This document shows, piece by piece, positions 32,321-45,000 of a stretch of DNA of 64,000 nucleotides. Origin of the DNA: Gymnogyps californianus (Eukaryota; Chordata; Aves; Accipitriformes; Cathartidae); the NCBI RefSeq assembly GCF_018139145.2, contig NC_059476.1, positions 3,657,501 through 3,721,500 of the forward strand, given 5' to 3'. The notes below the pieces were generated by a model, which was given only the letters and a program-made list of their open reading frames with translations, had not been told where the DNA came from and did not search any database. Both the position numbers and the translations under genes were made by a program. Within the stretch, counting starts at the first letter, position 1. The number at the start of each line of letters is the position of its first letter.

Positions 32321-35300
32321 TGACTGGGCTGCAGTGCTTTCTCTGCCTTCTGCAGGAAGCTGTGATTTTTATCACACCCAATAATTTAAATAAAAACATT
32401 CAGATAAGCAGCAAAATATTTGGCTGAAGGAAAGCAACTAGACAGAAATTGATCTTGTGTTTTATAAATGCTATGGCTTCAGAAGAGTTTGCAAACCCTA
32501 AAGCTTGTCTGTTTTGTTTCCCCCAAATAAATTATCTTTTCCAATAAAGATATAACTGCTGCCTATAAACCTGTCTTGATGTCTGTCTCCAGACTATCAA
32601 CACTTCTGCACAATATGCATTTTCAGTGTGCAGATAAATAAGCATGTGTGTAAGATTAAATTTGCTCATTGTAACCTTACTTTGTTATGCACCACAAGCA
32701 TCATGTTATCGTGATGGAATAGGAGTGGCAAGATTGAACCGCACTTTGTGTAGATATTGTTCCCTTTTCCCATGCTATTTTTATAGCAGTTGCACTTTCT
32801 GGACCATGCCATGTAATGAGGGAATAACACATCTGTGTGCAAATGCTGATCCCTCCCCCTCCCCTTTTTCTTCTGTTTCGGGTAATGTTGTGGCATTAAT
32901 GCTTTGCAGAATTAATAAGAAAGGCAACTTGCACATGTAGGAATACCAGAAAGACTTCGATGCTTCCTGATATCTAGCTGCAGCTCGATGGTGTAAGAGT
33001 GCGTGAAAGCGATGTAAACAATGCATCTGTGGAAGGAAAAGTATGCTCATAGGGTTTCTTAAAATTTAGATCTCGTGAAACCTTCAGAATGCAAATCCTA
33101 CAAAATAATAGAAGGGCCTGAGTCATTTAATTCATATAGTTGAGACTGCTCTAGTGAGCCAAGAAAAAAAAAAATCGGGGTTAGAGCCAAACTTTTCTCA
33201 TTTCTCCGAGATATGCCTCATAAATTTCTGTTCTGTGCAGGGAGCTTCATGCCTGGTAATCGGAATAAAGAGCTGTGAGGTTCTGTCTAGACCCTACCAG
33301 GCAGATGAGATGGTATCTGATACGCCTGCACAGGGGTGAACCCCATCGTGTGCAGGGTTTGGAGCATCCCTTCTGAGGGCTGACTCTGCGTCCGCCCAGA
33401 CCCCTGTCGCTTGGGCTTGGGCTGCGCTGGGGATGGGGTGAGAACTCTTTCTCTACAGGAATACCCATATAACAAGCAACTTTCATCTCCCCAATATACT
33501 TTATCTTTTTATCTTGGTCTTCTTTTGGTGTTTTAGGGAAAGTGTCATATTTTTAAGAGCATGCTGGAAAATACTGAACTTGTAGTCTTCTCACATCGGC
33601 TTAACCGTAATGACTGCGTAGAAGTTTTTAAGCTGATTCTAACAGTGACTAAATTGGGGTCATTCTGCTCAAAACATAGCTCTTGATCCTCAGAGAGTGT
33701 TAGGTGACCAGAGAGGGTAGGTCGGGTTGCTGGGAAGGCAGTACCGAGCACTGGGCTGTGTGGGCAGGTCTAACCCTACAGCTCTCCTCTCACTCCCATG
33801 CACAGTTCAGCCCTGAGCCATGGTTTAGCTGCTAAAACGCTGCCCCAGCACCTTCCCTCTGCACCTCCTAGCACAAAGGCGATGGGGGGAAGGAGGAAGA
33901 AAGGTAACGCTGGCCTTTCGCCATCTTCATGGAGGATGGACACATCTCTAGAGCACCTGCAAAGACTCGGGTCTCATCCTCGTGGGGTCCAAGTGCACCA
34001 GAGGGCTCAGTGTGACGGTACGTCAGGAGTGTGGCAAACCCCGCCAGCGTTTTGACTGTCCCACGGCACCTGGAAGCCATCCCTATCTTCTCTTTAAGAT
34101 TTATTCTCAGTACCATTTCCAGCTCTTGTACTATGATACTGGTTTTTAGGACTCCGCTTTGACAGGCACAATACCATTAGTATGTTTAGTGAGAGGAAAA
34201 ACACTTGATAAATGTTGCATGCAAATAGCTTTGTGACATTGTAGTATGAATTGAAGTCATCTGACTGTGTAGGAGTAGAGCATTATTTCAATGAGAGTTT
34301 ATATTCTCTTTCAGACTTTTTTTTTCCCCACTAATGAGAATGTGCATCCTTGATGTTACGGGGTTCTCAGTACTTCATGCGACTTCCTTGCATGTCCATA
34401 TAGAAATGCTGAGGCTGCTAAGTAAATATTCAGTCGTTTGTTGTACACAGTTCAGACTAGTTAAAATGGAGTACAACCGTACATTTCCATATTTAGTGGA
34501 GTAAGATGGTGCATTAAGAAGTGTTTGGGGGATAATAAAATACCGAGGATTAAACATGGTAGATCTGCTGTGTACAATAAACCTGGAGCTTTCAGGAACC
34601 CCAGACGGGTTGTTACATCTATGGTGTGACTCTCAACTCGCAGAGCGTGAGGACCAGCTGACCCCATCACAGAAATGGGAAGGATGTAAGGGAAAATCTG
34701 GGGTCACTGTCTGCCCTTAGGGAGCCCGTGTCATGCAACTGCAGGGTTTGTTCACCCCAGGGAGGCTGGGCTCCAGTTACACCCCCAGGGGCACTGTCCC
34801 CCCTCCTACCACCACTGATTTGAATCTGATCCAGTGCGACTGTATCTGGGAAGAGGGATGGGGAGAAGAGTGATTGGGGAGTGGAATGATCAAGGATATT
34901 TTTTTACCTTAATTGTGAAAAATAGTCCTGATAAGATTTTATCTCTTTTAAATCTCTGCGGCTTGCTTACTCTCTTCATGATGACACTGAAAAGACAGCC
35001 ACCTACTGCATTCCCCCCTGCTATCATCTTCAATGGAAAAAAAAATCCAAACTCTAGTATGATTATTAATGGAACACTTTAAATAGTGGTGCCAATACCT
35101 CTCCGAATATTTTTTATTTAAGTCTTGCATCCCAACTCCTTATCTTTGCATCCTGGTATCTCTACTCCTTATGTGCAGTCTTTGTCTTCTGCTGCTACAG
35201 AAATGCATCATCTAATCAACAGTGGAAATCGCCTTGACACTTCTCTCCCAGAACCCCAGTTCTCTTAGAAATTTGTGTAGGTTTTGACACTGACAGTATG

Positions 35301-35438
35301 ACCCCACGATGTTTTAATGTTTAATTCTTTTCCTGAATTATTTCCTTTTGAAATATGCTGCCAGGTCCCTTAAATAACAAGGTTCGTGGTGTCAGATGCT
35401 GTTCCCGACTAACATGAAGTGCTTCTCCCTGTCCCTAG

Positions 35439-35571
35439 GTGAGAATGTGGACAGCAAATTGGAGTCCTCGAGACAGCAGATGCCAAAGGACCAGTCAAAA
35501 GATTATGAGATAACAGTTCCCTCCTTTTGAATGGAGAACAGTGGAGACCAGTAGATGGCATTTATTCAAAG
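35439..35571 (+). CDS. ADAM12: Probable ADAM12 exon 2 (start of prodomain), with a frame break
   Basis: The exon has a good acceptor (TTCTCCCTGTCCCTAG) and the donor GTTAGT at 35572. Joined to exon 1 in phase 1 it reads G-ENVDSKLESSRQQMPKDQSK then DYEITVPSF, and meets TGA at 35528-35530. DYEITVPSF resembles the YE(V/I)..P strand that begins many ADAM prodomains. In the +1 frame the sequence continues open as NGEQWRPVDGIYSK to the donor, ending in phase 0, the phase I expect for ADAM12 exon 2. The break falls in the T run 35525-35528. The exon is 133 nt, whereas 134 would keep phase 1 to phase 0. I infer a one-base deletion, either real or an assembly error. The region is poorly conserved among ADAM12 orthologues, so the assignment rests on phase, position and prodomain-like text. 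Confidence 0.6.
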
Positions 35572-35914
35572 GTTAGTCTTCATTTTGCCTATTATTTTAT
35601 TGTAAGATGTATAACAATTGGAAGGCTTTAGGGGAAAGTAAATGCACTTTTTTCATCATATCGGTTATAAGCGTATTTGGTTGAAATTAATACTGTTTTA
35701 CTGTAAAGTGGCATTCTTATTTCTGATGGCAGAAATGGAAGCTTAAAGTGAAATAATTTTTTTGAAGAGGTTAACATACATTGCTTGAGATTGTATCATA
35801 CAACAGCAAAACAGCCCCAAAACTGAAGAAGGGGCAAATATAACAAACACGTTTGTTTGATTGAACAGGGTCTGGCAGCAAGAACTTTAAGGAAAAGTGT
35901 AAATAATGTTGCTT

Positions 35915-35957
35915 CGTTGACTGCAGCCTGAGGCGTTGACTGCAGCCTGAGGCGTTG
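35915..35957. repeat. 19-bp tandem duplication
   Basis: CGTTGACTGCAGCCTGAGG at 35915-35933 is repeated perfectly at 35934-35952, followed by the first five bases of a third copy. It lies about 345 bp beyond the proposed exon 2. Confidence 0.93.
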
Positions 35958-38815
35958 CCTGGAGCCCATCATGGGAGACGGCTCCCAAATGCCATCCCAT
36001 GTACTGCGGGGGAATCCGGAGCGAGTCTCCCTTCACACTCTGCTTTCCCTTTGCCTAACAAGGGGATAATCTGTCACTGGCTCTGACTAAGCAGGGATTG
36101 TTTCCCGCTCTTGACAGGCCCTGATAAACTTTCCTCCTTTTTTCCCCTCACACATTGGCTGATAACATGGGTAGCTGTTTTTAGGAGAAAAGGGCTGTTT
36201 TCTGTCTCCTTGGTCTCCTGCTTGAAGTATGAAGACAGGTTGTTGTTGTTTGTTATCACCAAAGATGTCATGGGAATCTCTTACCCAACCTTTTTAACTC
36301 AGGTCCAGTTTTGTTCCAGCTTATTTTTTATATTGTTCTTTTAATTGTCAGAATGCGGAGAAAAAAGTTAAATTTTTAAATAGTTTAAAAAAAAAAAAAA
36401 TGGAAAAAACCAAGCAAAAAACTTCACACATAAACAATGCAAACAGCCCAGACAGCCCATTAGAAACAGCTTGCTTTACTGCATTGGGAAAGTGTTTCAT
36501 GGAGAAATCCTACTTGACTACTGCCACCATTTGCGGGACACGGTTTTGAATCATGCTGCTGATTGACAGAAGTAGGTGTGAAAAAAGATTTCAAAACAAG
36601 GGCTCTGACTTTCAAAAAATCTTGTCTGGATTAATATTTTGCTTCCTTTTTCTTTTTCCCTTCCTAAATGGGAAAGAAGGGCCAGTCCTAGTTTTGAATA
36701 TCTGCAGCGATGAAAGGAATATCATTGTGGGTGTATAATGGCTTATCTTAGAGAGATAACACAGATGGCTTGGTCCTAGATGTATGTGCAACTCTATTTT
36801 TAGATCATTTAATTAGAAACAGGCATTCTCCATATAGAGTTCTTTTAGCTACTCACTGCAGCTTTCTGAAAGAGTTACAGCAGAGTATCTTTATGTGAGT
36901 AATGATAATGTGATTTATATCATTAATTTGTTTCCCAGAATTGCTTTCAGTTTAAGATGAACATTAGAAAAGATTTGTGGTTTGGTAGAAAGATCCACGT
37001 GCTGCATCAGCACTTTTTTTCTTTGAATATTTCTTTTCCATGGAAACTGTTATAAATTAAATACACAAAAGTGCAGATCAGGCTGTGGGAAGAACAGCAG
37101 CATTAAACTGGTAGAGGAGAAGAGTAATGAATAGCTTGTGACATAAATATTGATCAAAAGTACAAAAGTTAAATACTGTTGTATTTGATGGTTAAATAGG
37201 ACCTATTGTTCTTCAACTCATTTCAAAGTGTTCCTCTGTTTTATTTTAATTTTATATGAAGTAAAAAAAAGCATGAAGTACTGTGTACTTGTAACCAGGG
37301 GAACGGTATTGCAATAGAATATATAGTAAAATAAATAATGTAGTGGCTATAAAAATGCCAAAGTATTAAAGTTATTTGTGTATAGATAATTGCCTCGCAA
37401 TAATAGTCCCATTCTCCAATCCTTTGATCGTAAATACTCCTACTTAACAATTAGTCCCTGAGAAACCACGCTAGTCATTTAGCACAGCGTACTCTTTCTT
37501 TTCCATCTTGAAGATAAAACTGTCCTTTTATTTACCCCAGGAGTCGCTGCAATATCTGTTGGAATATCTCATTCAGAATCTGTCAGGAATTATTATTAAG
37601 CTAATGACTTTCTCGTTGAGGGCCATCTATGCAGTACATTGTGCAGAGCAGCAGCAAAAAAGATGAAACTGGTCACACTGTCTAATCGCACAAACACACA
37701 GATCTGCTCACCAGCAGCAATAAAATTACATTTACTGAGAAGAAAAAAATAGAAAAGTTACTTAGCTATAACCTGGTTTTACTTTAATACAGTTAGGGTG
37801 TATTTTTCCAAGGACATCTGATGATTTAGGTACTGCCTAAGAATGACAGTTCAAATTAATGGTAGGAACAATCCAATTTTAAAATCAGAGATGAAATCAA
37901 ATCATATTTAAAGAATTTGGGTTTCCCTAAGTATAAATGTAGTGTTTTGTTTCTGGAGAGAACCTATCATTTACTGGGCAGATGGATTTTCTCCCCGCCC
38001 TTCCTGCCCCAAGTCAAAGCTATAAGAGACCAAGACCAGGATCTCATTGTGGTAGTACTATTTCAGCAATGCTGTTGCTTCTTTCTTGTTTAAAAAGATG
38101 CATATGCTCATGCAAACACTTTATATAGTGAAGCATATTTGAAAAATAAAATATATGTACTTAAGAGAAGTTACTGTGGAAATGCATGTATGTTTTTGCA
38201 ACTGTACGATGCTGTTCATCTAGTTAGTGGTTGTTTTAACATTTCTCCTGGCATCTTTTGTTGAATTCAGAAAATTTAGATCATTTTCAGTTGGAATATT
38301 TTAATGGTGCCCAGTTACATTCTTTTATTAACTGGATATAATATTCTGTTGCTAATCCTGAACATGCTGCTAAAATTAGTGGCTACTATTTTGAGTACCC
38401 AGTTGTTGCGAGTCAGGACTACTGATGAGTATTGTAGTTGTGGGTGTGTGACAGCAAAATCAGGACCCTGAAGTGTTGTGCAATGTTGCTCTGTGCTTTC
38501 AAACTATAGCTGCCCATATTCGGTGCAGATGTGATTTCCGTCTTCACTGAAATTTTGCGTGCATTATAGAATGTGTTGATAGGTCATTATACGTTATAGC
38601 TCCAGTTCTCCTTCCACTTCTCTTTTTCATTTGTTCATCACTTTGCATTCTGTGTCGATTTTTTTTTTCTCCAGTGCTTGGTTTAAACCCAAGAGGGTTG
38701 AGTTCTATTTTTCTTAAATTTTTCTAAGGTTTGAACAAAATTGTTTCATTTTTATATTATTCAAGTGCAGGAAAAAGACTCTTTTCCCCGCATGTTTCCA
38801 GCTAAATATTTTTCT

Positions 38816-38855
38816 TCAAACTTGGCTTGAGACTTGCAAATCAAGCCAAGTTTGA
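38816..38855. repeat. Perfect 15-bp hairpin, 10-nt loop
   Basis: TCAAACTTGGCTTGA (38816-38830), loop GACTTGCAAA, then TCAAGCCAAGTTTGA (38841-38855), an exact inverted repeat. The stem is shorter than a typical microRNA precursor, so it is listed as a structural repeat only. Confidence 0.93.
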
Positions 38856-40403
38856 TGAGAGTTGGGTAAGTGATGTTTTAGTACACAGAACACTTTAGGG
38901 AAGATTTTTAGAAGACCATCTGTTTGGCTTCAGCTTTTATCCTCACACCCTGTTAGGGACACACACTGGTTAATCTGTGCCAGATCCCTGCATCACAGGA
39001 GCTGTAGGTCAGGTAATATTGGTTGTGTTAGACCGGAGCCTGAAGCACGTGCCTTCTCTTGGAGAGACAAGCGCTAGGCAGGAAGCGTTTCACATGGGCA
39101 TTAAGGGTTTTTTGGCTCCATTTCTATGCTTAAAAGGTCGTAACGGTGGGGAAACACTGCCTGCCAGAGACTATCCAGGGCAGACATGAAATAGCTGTAA
39201 TGCTGGGGGGGATCCCAGTGTGACATTGCCCTGAGCTGGCATTCCTTCTCCTGGAGTGACACACTCATTAATGAAGTTGGCTTTGCATCCAGGGTCTAGT
39301 CCAGAACTTAAAATGCATTAAGCTTCTGGGAAATTGAAAGCATTTTGTTCATATGATATGATCAATTATGCAAGTAAACGTAGAGTCCTCAGGTTGTGGC
39401 ATCTGTCACTCAGGTGGGGGGTTTTTCTCTAGTCTTGGCTGTGCAGGATCTATAATGCCATTGCTGGCACCTGCAAGGACTCAGATATAATCATGAGGCT
39501 GATCAAGTGCTTTGAAAGATTTAATCCTCTGAGGTTTCTAAAAGCGTACGAGCAAGTTAGGTGCAACTCTCCTTCGTGGGTGATACTTTGCATCTTTTGA
39601 TGCTTATGCACATACTTCTGGAGTTGTTATCTCTGTATCTGTCTGAGTGCAATATTAAACTGCTCCATACATAGGTGTATGCTCCAGTCAGGCTACGATT
39701 GCCATTCAGAAGGACAAATTTGAATGTAGCTGAACCTGGGCAGGTATTGAAGGACCTGTAGCCAGGCAGCATGGAGCTGAGCATGGTTTCTCAAGAGCCA
39801 CATGAGAAGCTGGAAAGCCCTGCAATGCTTTAGGTTGCTTTGAGTTTGCAAGTTGCCAGTCCAGGTTGCTTTCAAATGATGCAGAGAATTTGGTTTTTAA
39901 CATTAAATTTGGCTGATGTATAGAGGACAATGAGCAAATTTTGCTGTGCAACTTCTTAAAAATAATTAACTCTGAGAAAGTAGATGCACACAATATGCCT
40001 GTCAACAGATTAGACCCTTAATCCACTTCAATCACAGTGAGTCTCACCCGACTCTCTTAAAGTACTGCCACTGACCTCAATATGTAAAAAGTATATTGGA
40101 AAAGCAACCTCTCCCCTACCTTGCGGAGAGTTAGACCTCTCGTTCGGTGGCGGATGCTGGATGGCTTTCCACACACCAGGAGATTCGGATCCGTTGCTGT
40201 TGTGGTTAGAGACAAGCGAAGGAAAAGAAAGATGCCCATGGTGGGCAGAGAGGACGGGAAGACCTGCAGAGGGTTCCCTGATGAAGAACAGCTATGACTC
40301 CAACACCAATGACTTTTAAATCCAAATAAATCAGAAATTCATTTGCCCTTGGGGGATGGATTCAGAGAACATTAAAACTGCTTCACCAAGTTTAAGCTTT
40401 CAA

Positions 40404-40470
40404 GGCCAGATTCTGAGCTAGTGTGAATCAGTTTCCTTCCTTTGGCTGGGCTGGTATAAATCAGGTTTGC
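40404..40470. repeat. Possible ancient amniote repeat arm
   Basis: GGCCAGATTCTGAGCTAGTG, then TGAATCAG, and later GGTATAAATCAG resemble the GGCCAGAT..TCAGCTGGTGTAAATCAG arms of a palindromic repeat common in amniotes. It is diverged and of low certainty. Confidence 0.35.
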
Positions 40471-42028
40471 AAACCAAAATCTTAAAGAAGTGTTTTCAAA
40501 AAAGGAGAAAAGACAGATGAGAAGACGGAGTCCTTTTCTTGTAGCAACACTGTTTTTTTTCTTTCTTGGTGTTATGTTATACTTTGAATATAAACTCTAG
40601 CAATGAAATGCAAAGATAAAGATGAAGGCCAGCTATAAATATATACTTAGACCATATTTCTTCTGGTTTTTAAGTGTACGCTTGTCACAGCTCAAAAGAT
40701 TCTGCATGTAAAGTGGCAGAAGATTACCATTTTTTACTGCTTAGCATGCATTGCATCTCATTGAGCTTGCAAAGAAGGAGCTTTTGCATTTCTGCCTGCC
40801 TCATTCACGACGTATTGTGTTATGGATTGCGTTCATAAACAAACGTCAGAATCTTGATTATCTGTATGTCATTCTGGACACTGATTACTTGAATCTTGAT
40901 GTGAAATTTTCCACTATATGTAAAAGTATCAGGTGCTCTGACAGTTGTTAGTTATCTTTATGGTTCTCCAGATTTATCGAATGTATTGGCTATTACATTG
41001 ATTCTTTTCACCTTTTTGCATTTTTTTCATGCCTTCACTATAAGGCCCTAATTCAACACCTACTGAAATAGGAATTTTTGCCATTGAAACAAAAAATCAT
41101 TGGAAGGAACAAGAAATAACTTTAAATTTGTTAAAAAGTCACAGGAATAATGCTGGAGAATCAAGAACATATTCGAAGCTGCTGAGCAGGGATGAGCCTT
41201 ACCCATTTGATCCTACGTTTATGCTCTTGCATTTCTGCATTTGCTGCATTTCTCTTGCAAACTGGCAGAATAGGCACAGTCTATCATAGTCCAGTCTATC
41301 ATCTGGAGTTATGGTGTGCACACCAGCTTCAGTATTATTATGAAGTTATTGGTGCACCCATTAGAAAGACCCCAATTTAACAAGATCTCTGTGCCGGTTC
41401 ACATTTCCTCTCTTTGCTGCACCTCTTGGTGTTCTTGTGTGACTCTCATATAGGGTTTGATGCATGGAGTACAGCTGAGAGGCCTGCTATGTCAGATAAT
41501 TAATTTAGTGCTCAGTGTTTTCAAGAGCAAACCCATTCAAGTTTATTTCATAACTGGCATAGCCTTCGTGCAAGTGATAATTGTTTATATTCCCTTCAAC
41601 AGAGCCTCCTGCTGTTCTTTTTCATTTGAAATAATTACCAAAGTTTAGACTTCCAGACAATTGTATTAAGGGGAATCATACAGTGCTGCTTAAACAAGTC
41701 TTTGAAGACTGAGAGGACAGCTTTCATAGCTCTTTTACATACTTGTTGTACATATCTTAAGAGAGAGAGGCATAAACAGAATTTATAGTCCTCTCCATAT
41801 TTTTATGACTCATGAGTATCAAATATAAGAGGCAGAGCTGTGCATGCTGCTCAGGCTGTGTCATCAGCTGGGAATGTAGCTTGGCACAGACAGCCTCAGC
41901 GGTGTGAGAAACTGCACTAATCCTCGATAAAATTCTCTGGGAGATCTGCTCCTTGAGCCTTTAATTAGTAACCTGGTAGTCATTAATTTAATGGCCTAGT
42001 AAACAATCTGTTATTTTTTTGCTTTTTA

Positions 42029-42085
42029 TTATACCTATACTCCTGCCTTGTAGGGCCACTGTGAGGGCTAATTAGTTCAAATATG
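42029..42085 (+). repeat. MIR-core-like fragment
   Basis: ATACCTATACTCCTGCCTTG then TAGGGCCACTGTGAGGGCTAATTAG matches the MIR stretch AGTACCTACCTCATAGGGTTGTTGTGAGGATTAAATGAG in order and spacing. Diverged. Confidence 0.45.
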
Positions 42086-45000
42086 CTCTATTATTTAATA
42101 ACTCTTCTGCATTTGTTTAATTCAGAAATAGCATAATTTTTGCATGGAAGCTATTAGGAAAGGGAGTGTGTCACCTCCTCTGGTATTCAGGTGAGTTCTG
42201 TGACTAGGCTGGTAGGGCTGGATTGCTTCACTGGGTAAGCAAAAGCAGCTTAAAGCCATCCCTCTCACCTTATCTCGTGCAAGAGGAGGTCCTCACGGAG
42301 GAAAACGTATTCCCTTCTTCTCAGCCAGCCCCGTACCCACGTTTAACCAATCAATCAATCTGATAATTTCATTTATGAAATTTTTTAGAAATGTCTGTAG
42401 GTGTATCCTGGTTCTAGGGACTTGCTGGATCTTACATAGCAGCTACAGGCTTGAGAAATTCCTGGAGTTGGGACCACCAATAAAAACTTTGTGTTGGTGA
42501 TTGAGTAGGGGAAATTCTTTTCCCTGTCTGCACTGAATCAGTGCCCTAGTTTCAACTAGATATACTAGTATTCATTTCCTGCCTGAAACGCTTGGGCATA
42601 CTGGGAAGTGTTAAGCAATTGGGATTCATCCCAGAAAACAGTCCATTTCATTTTTAGCTTAAGTGATACAGTGTGTTAAGTTTTGTAAAGTTTTGTGCGA
42701 TAGTTCACGCACAACATAAAGAGCAGATGCACCAGACATCCCCCCCCCCGCCCCCTTAGCATCTCGGAGCCCTCAACAGGGTGAAAGTCCCTTTCATGAG
42801 CTTGTATCACGCTGAGCTGTTGGGAGGAATTTTGTCATACTTGGCCAGTAAAGATCGCCAGTGATATAATAGTCCTGGGCGAGCTCTGTCTGCCCGTACC
42901 ACCCAGCCTCCCTCTGCCAGCAATTGTATACGATGGGACTCTGCAGAAGTGCTTTGTTGCATTTGCTGCCTGCGACCCACCAGCTATGAGGTAGTGTCTC
43001 AGATTTGAGCTTGAGGAATCCATTCCTGTGTTCCTCTGTAAGGTGATGGGGCTGAAGCGATGTTCTTTAACGTGGGTTTTCAGACTGGCATTTAAAAAAA
43101 AACCCAAACAAACAGATCATACTTTCCGTAATAAAATGGAAGAAAATATTTTGATCTTAATGATGCAGTTAATGCTAGCAACCCTTTAACGTGGTGTTAC
43201 AATGTAAAACTAAGTTCTTGCAATTATGTGGCATTATGCTGGGTTTGTAAAGTGCTTGTACTGAGGCATTTTCATATTGAATTAATTTAGCTTATACTTG
43301 GCTATTTCATGACTCTTGCAACAGATCTTGCGAGCGTAAGGTATGAATTTCAGTGTTGGATTAAAATAATACTTTGCTTTCCAGCTATGAACATGTGATC
43401 ATTTTTTTACAGGCAAAAGGAGGATCTCCCTTGTTCTTAATTCGTATTGTGATTGCCTTGAGTCAAACTGAACACAACGCAATTCCTACAGCAGGCTCTC
43501 TCCCGCTGTATGCTCTTGGTATATGGAGTGTTCAGCTCCTGCAAGGAGGCGTTTGAGGGCTTGCAGGTAACAGCAGAAGAACTTGGGGCCTTTCCAAGGA
43601 CAAAAGTCCTCTGAGCACGGGAAGACCATGGCAACTAAGAGCTGCTGACATATGCTGTGATGAAGAGCCTTATCTCAGGAAGCCATAGTAAATTGAATTG
43701 TACTCAGTGTATATTTTAGTGATGAAGAGGTAAATTCAGCTGGTCGATCCACTGAGTCCTATTGTTAACAAGCCTGATGCCTTTGTTGTTGAATTATAAT
43801 TCTATTTCAATATGATTTACTCAAACGCCTGTTGATTTACCTCTTCTATAGGAATATTTCTCATTTCTCAGAATTGTAATGAGAAATCATAGAGGTTATA
43901 TGCAGTTTAAAGCTTGATAAGAAAAAAATAACTAGGATTGATTTAATAAGCCTTTTTTAAATGCAGTAGTAATATCTTGACAATAAAAGCATTTCAAAGG
44001 GTTGCTATTTTTCTAGAAATAAAATGACTGCTAAAAAACCTGCCAATTGTTTTTGAAAAGCTTGTGTAGATGAGGTAAAAATGATCTGTATCATTTTGAT
44101 ATCATAGCGGAAAGTTTGTGTTCAATTTCTATCTTGAGGAAATTGTGTGTCCCTTTTGTGCACTGTCTTTCCTCAAGGACACAGTTTTAAAGTATAATTG
44201 AGCTTTCGAAGCTTAATTTAACAAAATGATTGCAATTTACGGCATTGTAGACACGGTGGAGTGATGAAGCTTGGTGAGACTGGAGGCGAAATGCGTTTGG
44301 TGATAATTTGTGCGATGCATTTCCATTTGTGTGATGCCTGTGTGTGGTGGGGGTGCTGCCAGAGTCTGCAGGCATTTTACTGGACTTGATCTCATCCCTG
44401 GCCTGCAAGGATGTGCTCGTGATATTTCTGGTCAGTGTAACGATAAATCTGCTGGCGATACTGGTTGCACTGAAGTATGTGTTTCCTCACCCTGATACAG
44501 CAGTTAGACACACACGGTCGCTTTCACGGGGCCACTGAATCCGAGGAGGGGTCTTGTCGCCTCTCGTTGCTCCTCAGCAAACCAGAGTGCATTAAGCTCC
44601 ATTTGGATCTCCAGCTCTGACTTTGTCATTGCCTTTTCATCCTCTGCCCCAAGTCCCACGATGCTAATATGTTGTTTCCTCTGAAGTTTGAATCACTGTC
44701 AGGAAATGAAGTGCTCTTAGGTCCTGCCCTCATTCCTTTGCCCTTACTGTGTCTCCTGCCTTAGGATCAACTTTACTTTGCTTCTACTGAATGAACTTGT
44801 TCCCTCTTCCTCTTCTGGCCATCTCCCTCCACCGGGAGCTACTGGGCGGTTTCTTGGCAGGGTTCATCTCCTTATTTGCTCCTTCTCTCTCCACTGACCA
44901 CATCCTTTGAGGAGCGCTTCAGCAGTCCTGCATGGAAACGGTCTTTTTGGGGTGAACCTGCCAAACCCTTCCCAGCCAGTCGTCACTGTCTGGAGTGATT

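Larger units (their letters stand above)
17094..35438 (+). other. ADAM12: ADAM12 intron 1
   Basis: An 18.3 kb intron with donor GTAAGT at 17094 and acceptor CTTCTCCCTGTCCCTAG (AG at 35437-35438). It begins inside the CpG island and then becomes ordinary. It contains (GGA)n and poly(G) tracts, two T runs (26522-26538 and 28352-28368), a solo LTR, an old minus-strand CR1 piece and a possible ancient repeat near 32,260. No nested gene was recognised; frames up to 221 codons fall in the LTR or in random sequence. Confidence 0.6.
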
